Positions 28,738 through 34,553 of a stretch of DNA of 34,553 nucleotides are shown in pieces. The stretch lies in the NCBI RefSeq assembly GCF_035712445.1, contig NZ_DASTAT010000039.1, forward strand, positions 1 through 34,553, read 5' to 3'. This DNA is from Oligoflexus sp. GTDB taxonomy: Bacteria > Bdellovibrionota_B > Oligoflexia > Oligoflexales > Oligoflexaceae. Within the stretch, counting starts at the first letter, position 1. Each line of letters begins with the position of its first letter. Made by a program: the position numbers and the translations under genes. Under the pieces are notes generated by a model. That model saw only the letters and a program-made list of their open reading frames with translations. It was not told the DNA's origin and searched no databases.

Positions 28738-31608
28738 TTGCTTTGGTCGCTTTTACAAAGAGAGGCGTTTAACCTTGTTTTAAGACAGGGCTGGCGGTGC
28801 TTTGCGCTCGCGTTCCTCTTGATCTTTATCGGGCCTTCTCCGCTGAAAGCCGCGATTGTTACGCAGCCCGAACCCGGCGTCTTCAAAATTGAGAGCATGG
28901 ACTGGTATGCGGAGACGGTCCTTCTGGAAGGGAAGTGGCGCTTCTTTCCCCAGGAGCTTTTAAGTCCGGCGGACGCTCGCGCCCGGTTTGCCGAATCCCA
29001 GCCGATCAAAATACCAGGCGCTTGGAACAAAATCCAAACTCCAGCCGGTTCCCCCATGGGAGCCCATGGTTATGGCACCTACATCGCGCGTCTGGACGGT
29101 TTGCCCGGACAGGATGCGACGATGAGTCTGCGCCTTCAGTATGCGACCTCGAATTATCGCCTTTACTGGCTCCGCAGTCACGATACGGACGTGGATGTGC
29201 TCATGGAAGCCGGCCGGATCGGACGTTCCATTGATGAATCGCTGCCACAGTTTCTAGAGCAGCTGCGGCCCGTCGCGCCTTTGAGCAAGCCCGCACCCGC
29301 CTGGATCGTGGTGCAAGTCTCGAATTATCACTGGGTCGAAGGCGGCATGTTCTATGCGCCCGAGATCGGCTTATCCCGGGTGATGGAGCGCTCCTACAAC
29401 GGTCGCTTTATTGGTTCACTGCTTTTATCAGGCATGTTCATCATGCTCATGCTTTACAACCTGAGCGTTTATTTGCGGCAGAGGGACGATACCTTCGCGC
29501 TCTGGCTGATGCTGGTGGCCGGGGTCGCCCTGCTTGCGACGTCGACTTTCTTCAGCCAGCTCTATTATTACGTGTTCACGCCGTCCGTCCGCGCGCATCA
29601 GCTCTTTCGCTATGGACAGAACTCCTTCGGCGTTCTGGTCCTGACCGTCTTCAACCAGCTTGTTTATCTGCAGTATCCGCGCCAGGCCAAACGCTGGATC
29701 GCCATCTTCATGTGGGCGATCGCGATCACGGCTCAGTTCGTTTATGCGCTCTCGCCGTTCACGATGCCTTTGACTGTGCTGCGCATCAATCAGGCCCTGG
29801 TCCTGAGCTTTCCTTTCCTGGTCACTTGGCAGGTCTTCCTCGCCTTTCGCGCCGGTGAAGAAAACTCGGGGCTTTCGCTGCTCGGTTTCGCCTGCTTTTT
29901 CGCTTCACTTTTGAATGATCTCCTCGTGGTCTTCCGTGTCGTGACGCTGCCGATGCTCAGCAACTGGGGACTCATGATCATGATCTTCATGCAGACCCAG
30001 CTTTTGGCCATCAAATACGCCCAGGCCTTTGATAACACGCGCGATCTGAGCCGTACCCTGGCCGAATGGAATCAAACCCTGGAGCATCGGGTGGCGCTGC
30101 AGACGCGCGAAATCCGATCGCTCCTTACCCATGTGAAGATTGGAATCTTTGGTCTTGTGGGCAGCGGCAAGCAGATTTCGAAGGACTACAGTCAGCAGCT
30201 GGAGGTCATTTTCGAAGACCGGCATCTGGAAGGACGCCCTGGCCTGGAACTTCTGCTCCAGGGCACCGATCTTCTGCGGGATGAGATGGACCAGATTGAT
30301 CAGGTTCTCAATACCTGCCTAGGGGAAGAGGAGATCAACTTCCAGCTGAACGAGCATGTGCTGCCGCGCAGCCTGAAACGCCGGGATAAGCAGGGGCAGC
30401 TGCATCAGTTCGAACTGACCTGGGATACGGTTTTGAATGAGCATGGACGGATTGAAATGATCCTGGTCACAGTCAATGACGTTACGCAGTTACGCCAGCT
30501 GGAAAGCGTCGCCCAGCGTCATTCCGTGGAATTGGCTATGGTCGGCGAGATCCTGGCTGTGCGTGAAGAGGCCTTCCGCCGTTTTCTGATGGACGCCCGC
30601 GAACTTTTGCAGCACAGCCGGTTTCTTCTGCAGGCCGACTCCCGTCCCCCTGATACGCTGCGGCTGATCCTCATCGATGTTCATACTCTGAAGGGTTCCG
30701 CGCGAACGCTGCATCTGAATCGCCTGACGGAGGCCCTGCATCTTTTGGAAAGGAGGTACCGCGGCCGCAGCCTCGATGATGCCATCGCCGCTTCGCTTTT
30801 GAAGGAAGTCGAAGAGGCCCTGGATCTTCTGCGCGATTATGAAAACATAGCCACGCAAAAACTCAGATGGGATGCGGACACCACTCCGACCGTACGGATC
30901 GAAAAGGATGCGCTGGAGCGAGGCTTTGCCGTTATGAAGCGGCTCCTGCCGCGCCTGTCCGAGGCGGAAGCCCGGGATTGGAAGCCGCTCTTTCAATTGC
31001 TTCAGGCCGCAAATGAAGTGCCTCTTGATGAGGTTCTGAAAAACCTTCTTCAGATGGCCAATCGCGTGGCTGCGGATGTGGGGAAACCGCCGCCGCAGCT
31101 CGACATCGAAGTCCCGTCCCTGACCTGCAATGAGGCGATGGCCATGCTCCTGCGCAAGGTCCTGGTGCATATCGTCCGCAACATGATGGATCATGGTATC
31201 GAAAGCCCGGACGAGCGCAGGGCCCAGGGAAAAAATCCGGCCGGACTCATCAGCGTTCACGCTTCGGTACGGGATGGCGACATTACCCTTCTTCTTTGGG
31301 ATGATGGGCGGGGACTCGACCTGCAGGAACTGGCGCGTTCGCATGGAGCCGCTCCAAGCCTTGGCGATCAGGCCCTCGCGGATTTGATGTTCGAAGAAGG
31401 CGTTTCAACCGCGAAAGCTATCACCGATATATCCGGCCACGGCCTTGGCATGGCGGCGGTGAAGCGTTTTATTGAAGAACGCGGCGGTGAGGTGCGTATT
31501 ATCCTCGACGAAGGCCCCAGGTCGTCCCGGCGACCTTTCCAGCTCTCTTTGCGTTTCCCCCTCGACGGCTTTACCCAAAACCCATTCTCGAATGATTCGG
31601 CCGCGTAG
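28738..31608 (+). CDS. 7TMR-DISM sensor kinase with PAS-like, HPt and CheA-type ATPase domains, copy 1
   Basis: The 956-residue receptor starts at a TTG, the first start available in frame, about 9 bases after GGAG; a later start is possible. It has a hydrophobic N terminus (signal or anchor) and a beta-rich extracytoplasmic domain (about 45-215: LEGKWRFFPQELL, IPGAWN). Seven TM segments cover about 222-432, followed by a coiled coil and a PAS-like domain (about 465-585). An HPt domain has H649 in VHTLKGSAR, and a HATPase follows with N815 in RNMMDHGIE, DDGRGLD (855-861) and GHGLGM near 900. The HPt plus ATPase order is that of CheA, but there is no DHp helix pair, P5/CheW domain or attached receiver. 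It probably phosphorylates H649 and passes the phosphate to a separate regulator. A paralog follows 91 bases downstream. Confidence 0.88.
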   Translation: MLWSLLQREAFNLVLRQGWRCFALAFLLIFIGPSPLKAAIVTQPEPGVFKIESMDWYAETVLLEGKWRFFPQELLSPADARARFAESQPIKIPGAWNKIQTPAGSPMGAHGYGTYIARLDGLPGQDATMSLRLQYATSNYRLYWLRSHDTDVDVLMEAGRIGRSIDESLPQFLEQLRPVAPLSKPAPAWIVVQVSNYHWVEGGMFYAPEIGLSRVMERSYNGRFIGSLLLSGMFIMLMLYNLSVYLRQRDDTFALWLMLVAGVALLATSTFFSQLYYYVFTPSVRAHQLFRYGQNSFGVLVLTVFNQLVYLQYPRQAKRWIAIFMWAIAITAQFVYALSPFTMPLTVLRINQALVLSFPFLVTWQVFLAFRAGEENSGLSLLGFACFFASLLNDLLVVFRVVTLPMLSNWGLMIMIFMQTQLLAIKYAQAFDNTRDLSRTLAEWNQTLEHRVALQTREIRSLLTHVKIGIFGLVGSGKQISKDYSQQLEVIFEDRHLEGRPGLELLLQGTDLLRDEMDQIDQVLNTCLGEEEINFQLNEHVLPRSLKRRDKQGQLHQFELTWDTVLNEHGRIEMILVTVNDVTQLRQLESVAQRHSVELAMVGEILAVREEAFRRFLMDARELLQHSRFLLQADSRPPDTLRLILIDVHTLKGSARTLHLNRLTEALHLLERRYRGRSLDDAIAASLLKEVEEALDLLRDYENIATQKLRWDADTTPTVRIEKDALERGFAVMKRLLPRLSEAEARDWKPLFQLLQAANEVPLDEVLKNLLQMANRVAADVGKPPPQLDIEVPSLTCNEAMAMLLRKVLVHIVRNMMDHGIESPDERRAQGKNPAGLISVHASVRDGDITLLLWDDGRGLDLQELARSHGAAPSLGDQALADLMFEEGVSTAKAITDISGHGLGMAAVKRFIEERGGEVRIILDEGPRSSRRPFQLSLRFPLDGFTQNPFSNDSAA

Positions 31609-31699
31609 GCGGAACGCCGCAGACTCCAAAATACCATTTATGTATTGACCATTTTCCACCGAAAAAGTCCATGGATCAGAGCCCTACAAGGATAGCATT

Positions 31700-34519
31700 T
31701 TGGCGAATTGCGCAAAAAAAATCTTATTTGCTCTGCTTTTCTGCTTCTTATGGAGCGGAGCGGCCCCGGCTCAAAGCCGTGCGAATTGCTTTTCCTGCGC
31801 GATCAAAGTGAAATCCCTGAAGCGTCCTCTCGACCTCCGCGGCCGCTGGCTCTTCACTAAGATGGACTTACCGGAAAATAAAAATCCCGAGACCGACACC
31901 AGTTCCTGGGTCACCGTGGAAGCCCCGGGTCCATGGAGCAAGGCCTATAACGATGGTGAATACTTCGAGATAGGCTGGTACCGCGGAAACTTTCAGTTTC
32001 ATCCACGACTCGTTGGCAAAAAGGCCGTATTTTACGTCGATGCCTACATGAGCCGCCTTCAAATCTTTCTGGATGGGCAGGAAATCATGTCCCGCGAGGG
32101 GCAGCATACGCACGAACGCTATTATTCCATTCAACCCATCCCCGTGGTCTTCAATATCACCAAAACCCAGCATGTGATCACCATGCGCATTGATACCCGG
32201 CTCATGGTCGGGGTCTATCAGCTGCCGTTCCAGCTGCGCGCCTATCGCGACTTTGATCCCGTCATCACGTTCTATCAGATGTTCGGAGGCGAGATCCGCA
32301 ACATCGCAGCCTATATCCTTTTGATGTTCGGTCTGTTCTTCCTCGCCGTCTATGCGCGCACGCACTATACCCTTTACCTTGTCGCGGGGTTGACCGGAAT
32401 CGGCATCTTCCCGTTCTATGCGTTTCCGCATGATAACCTGATCAGGCTCATCAATCCCGAGAAGCTCTGGGTTCTGCATTACATCGGGATCAGCTGCATG
32501 GCCTGCGGTCATGTCACCTATTCCCAGTATTTCTGGAAACCCACGCCGCGCATCAATCGAGTCAACTTCGTCGTGGTCGCGGCCCTGGCTGGACTCTTCG
32601 TGGCCATGAGTTTCCGTTTCAACATGCATGTGTTTCAAATCATTCGGAAGGTGACCTTCCTTTATAGCCTTGCCATGGCCGTCCATCTTGTGTGGAACTG
32701 CTACAATGGCTTTCTGAAAAACAAGCGTCTTTGGGTCCTTTTCGTCGGGGAGAGCTTTTTCTTCCTCTGCAGCCTTCACGATATTCTTTTGGCCCTGGGC
32801 ATCATCAAATCCACCTCGCTGATCTTCATCGGAACCCTGGTCGCCACCTCGGCCATACTCTACTGGACGGCGGTGATCTTCGCGGAAACCTTCATGCAGA
32901 ATCGTCAGCTGCTGAAGCATGTCGAGCAGGTCAACCAGAACCTCGAAAAAACGGTCGCGATTCGAACCCATGACCTTTATGAGAAAAAACAGAACCTCAG
33001 TCTGATCCTTCAGAGTCTGCCCGAAGGCATCATGACTTTTGATTCGAGCTTCCGCATCCTGCCGGAATACTCCATCGCTTTGGAACGCATCCTCGAAACG
33101 CAGCATATCGAAGGTCGCGACGTCTTCCAGCTTCTTTTCGCCCATTCGTCGGTGGCGATGGATGTTCAATCGCAGATGCGCAGCGCCCTGGACTTCAGTT
33201 TTGGCGACAGTGACCTTAACTTCGAGGCGAACAAGGATCTTTTGGTCTCGGAATTCCAGACTTCCATTCGTGGCGAGATCAAAGTGCTGGCCCTCGGCTG
33301 GAGCGCGGTGATGGCCGAAAACAATTCCGTGGCCAAAGTTCTGCTGACCGTCAGTGATGTGACCCAGGTGAAACGCCTGGAACGCGAATCGCAGATGGCC
33401 AAGCTGCGCACCAAGATCATCGAAGCTGTGATGAATGGTTCGGTGACACGTATCCAGGACTTTGTGGTCGGGGCCCAGGCGGCCTTAAGGCCTTTCGTGG
33501 ACGCGATGAAGGTCGGTCAGTTGACCGATGACCAGGCGACCGATCTTTATCGAGAAGTGCACACCATCAAAGGCAATGCCCGCACCTTCGATCTGCTTGA
33601 TCTTGCCGAAAACGCCCATCGCGTGGAATCCGAATTCGCGGAATTGAAACGGCGCTCCGGTCAGATGGAAAGCGAGCAGGTCATCTACATTCTGCAGGAT
33701 CTTTTGGATGATCTGGAGCATATTGAAAGCATCAAGCTCGATATCCTGGCGCGACTGAGCCGTTCGGAAAATCCTGACAAGCAGGATGTTCATCCCCGGC
33801 TCTGGCGCATGTTCAAAAGCCGTTGGCAGCATATCACGCCCGAGCATGCCGCGCAGGAACTTCCGGATCTGCAGCACGATATCCTGATGATGAGCTATCG
33901 CCAGGCCCAGCCTTATTTCGCGGGTCTTGCGGATGCCTTTGATGAAATCGCGGCGAGTCTGAATAAGCCCACTCCGACCATCACGTTGAATATCCCGGAC
34001 GACCTGTTCATGGATCCGGCGCTTGCGAAGGCCTTGAATGATATGCTCGTGCACATGATCCGCAACAGCCTTGATCACGGGATTGAAACGCCCGAGGCGC
34101 GACGTCTGGTGAATAAACCCGATCAGGGTCGTGTGACCATCTCCTTCCGGCCGCAGGGCCGTGGCTTTATCCTCGATTACGCGGATGACGGTCGGGGACT
34201 GAATCTGGAAAAAATCCGCAGCCGCGCCCTGCAGCTGAATTTGCGAGAAGCCCAGGCGACTGATCCTGAGCAGTTGGTGCAAAGCATCTTCGCACACGGC
34301 TTCAGTACTGCGGATCGCGTGACGGACGTTTCCGGTCGCGGCGTCGGCATGGAAGTGGTGGCGAAAGAGTTACGTGTCTGGAAAGCCCGTCTGCGCTGGA
34401 ATCAGCTGGCTCAGGTCACTCCTGAATCGCAGCTGTTGCCGTTCGACGTCAGTATCCTCTTTCCCTCAGGATCCATACTGGCCATCAACTCCACGCCTGA
34501 AATCAGGATTGCTCTCTAA
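31700..34519 (+). CDS. 7TMR-DISM sensor kinase with PAS-like, HPt and CheA-type ATPase domains, copy 2
   Basis: The 939-residue protein begins at TTG 31700, eight bases after AAGG, with a signal peptide (MANCAKKILFALLFCFLWSGAAPA). An extracytoplasmic jelly-roll-like domain (LDLRGRWLFT...VEAPGPWSK...GWYRGNF) resembles 7TMR-DISMED2 modules. Seven TM segments (about 196-400), a coiled coil, a PAS-like domain (about 430-560), HPt (H621 in VHTIKGNAR) and a HATPase follow. The ATPase has N789 in RNSLDHGIE, DDGRGLN (829-835) and GRGVGMEV. It has the same order as the upstream paralog and also lacks CheW and receiver domains. The pair may form homo- or heterodimers that sense different ligands through divergent outer domains. 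The gene is complete, 34 bases before the window edge. Confidence 0.88.
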   Translation: MANCAKKILFALLFCFLWSGAAPAQSRANCFSCAIKVKSLKRPLDLRGRWLFTKMDLPENKNPETDTSSWVTVEAPGPWSKAYNDGEYFEIGWYRGNFQFHPRLVGKKAVFYVDAYMSRLQIFLDGQEIMSREGQHTHERYYSIQPIPVVFNITKTQHVITMRIDTRLMVGVYQLPFQLRAYRDFDPVITFYQMFGGEIRNIAAYILLMFGLFFLAVYARTHYTLYLVAGLTGIGIFPFYAFPHDNLIRLINPEKLWVLHYIGISCMACGHVTYSQYFWKPTPRINRVNFVVVAALAGLFVAMSFRFNMHVFQIIRKVTFLYSLAMAVHLVWNCYNGFLKNKRLWVLFVGESFFFLCSLHDILLALGIIKSTSLIFIGTLVATSAILYWTAVIFAETFMQNRQLLKHVEQVNQNLEKTVAIRTHDLYEKKQNLSLILQSLPEGIMTFDSSFRILPEYSIALERILETQHIEGRDVFQLLFAHSSVAMDVQSQMRSALDFSFGDSDLNFEANKDLLVSEFQTSIRGEIKVLALGWSAVMAENNSVAKVLLTVSDVTQVKRLERESQMAKLRTKIIEAVMNGSVTRIQDFVVGAQAALRPFVDAMKVGQLTDDQATDLYREVHTIKGNARTFDLLDLAENAHRVESEFAELKRRSGQMESEQVIYILQDLLDDLEHIESIKLDILARLSRSENPDKQDVHPRLWRMFKSRWQHITPEHAAQELPDLQHDILMMSYRQAQPYFAGLADAFDEIAASLNKPTPTITLNIPDDLFMDPALAKALNDMLVHMIRNSLDHGIETPEARRLVNKPDQGRVTISFRPQGRGFILDYADDGRGLNLEKIRSRALQLNLREAQATDPEQLVQSIFAHGFSTADRVTDVSGRGVGMEVVAKELRVWKARLRWNQLAQVTPESQLLPFDVSILFPSGSILAINSTPEIRIAL

Positions 34520-34553
34520 TCGCGACAGTTTGATCTTGTCCTTGACTTTCCTT

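Noticed and set aside
1..34553. CRISPR array, tRNA, rRNA or prophage
   Set aside because: No regularly spaced repeats, no cloverleaf or rRNA-like sequence and no structural phage genes were seen in any part of the window.

Overview
The window looks like chromosomal DNA from a free-living Gram-negative bacterium of fairly high GC, roughly 55-60% by eye. Signal peptides, lipoboxes and an O-antigen-polymerase-type protein point to a two-membrane cell. Four large receptors with 7TMR-DISM-type membrane modules, two CheA-like HPt kinases outside any chemotaxis cluster, a receiver-PilZ protein and common TTG/GTG starts would suit Bdellovibrionota/Oligoflexia or another deep-branching proteobacterial group. 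There is no rRNA or other marker here, so the placement is an inference. I saw no tRNA, rRNA or CRISPR array.

Layout. 1-905: a short helical protein coupled to a receiver-PilZ response regulator. 909-2948 (minus): a four-gene ECF sigma-factor operon (DUF6249-like membrane protein, sigma factor, small membrane protein that is a possible anti-sigma factor, secreted protein). 3060-3914 (minus): purU. About 4098-5876: a lower-GC island with a lone TnpB-family RNA-guided-nuclease-like gene. It has a three-hairpin leader containing an intrinsic terminator, and a structured 3' end that could be a guide RNA. 5948-7858: molybdopterin genes moaE, a small unknown and moaA, running 28 bases into a convergent fructosamine-kinase-like gene. 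8820-11759: an Hsp70-like ATPase and a convergent Wzy/O-antigen-ligase-like protein. 12060-15790: two tandem paralogous receptor cyclases. 16103-20245: a divergent SUMT-like protein, an M15-like peptidase, a queuosine-precursor transporter and a secreted M14 carboxypeptidase.

20525-26301 is a cellulose-utilisation cluster. A clear promoter with a palindromic operator just downstream precedes a secreted GH8 enzyme. A decayed ABC-transporter ATPase fragment, a cytoplasmic GH1 beta-glucosidase, a ROK repressor and a lipoprotein GH6 cellulase follow. The likely logic is that GH8 and GH6 cut cellulose outside the cytoplasm, cello-oligosaccharides enter through a transporter not encoded here, GH1 finishes hydrolysis, and the ROK protein senses the sugar and controls the promoter. 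26647-28650 (minus) holds a secreted protein with a possible SH3-like tail and a GDSL lipoprotein esterase. 28738-34519 holds two paralogous 7TMR-DISM / PAS-like / HPt / HATPase sensor kinases.

The strongest candidates for something new are the TnpB locus with its RNA structures, the paired receptor cyclases whose catalytic asparagine position is replaced differently in each copy, and the ABC-signature fragment kept in the cellulase operon.
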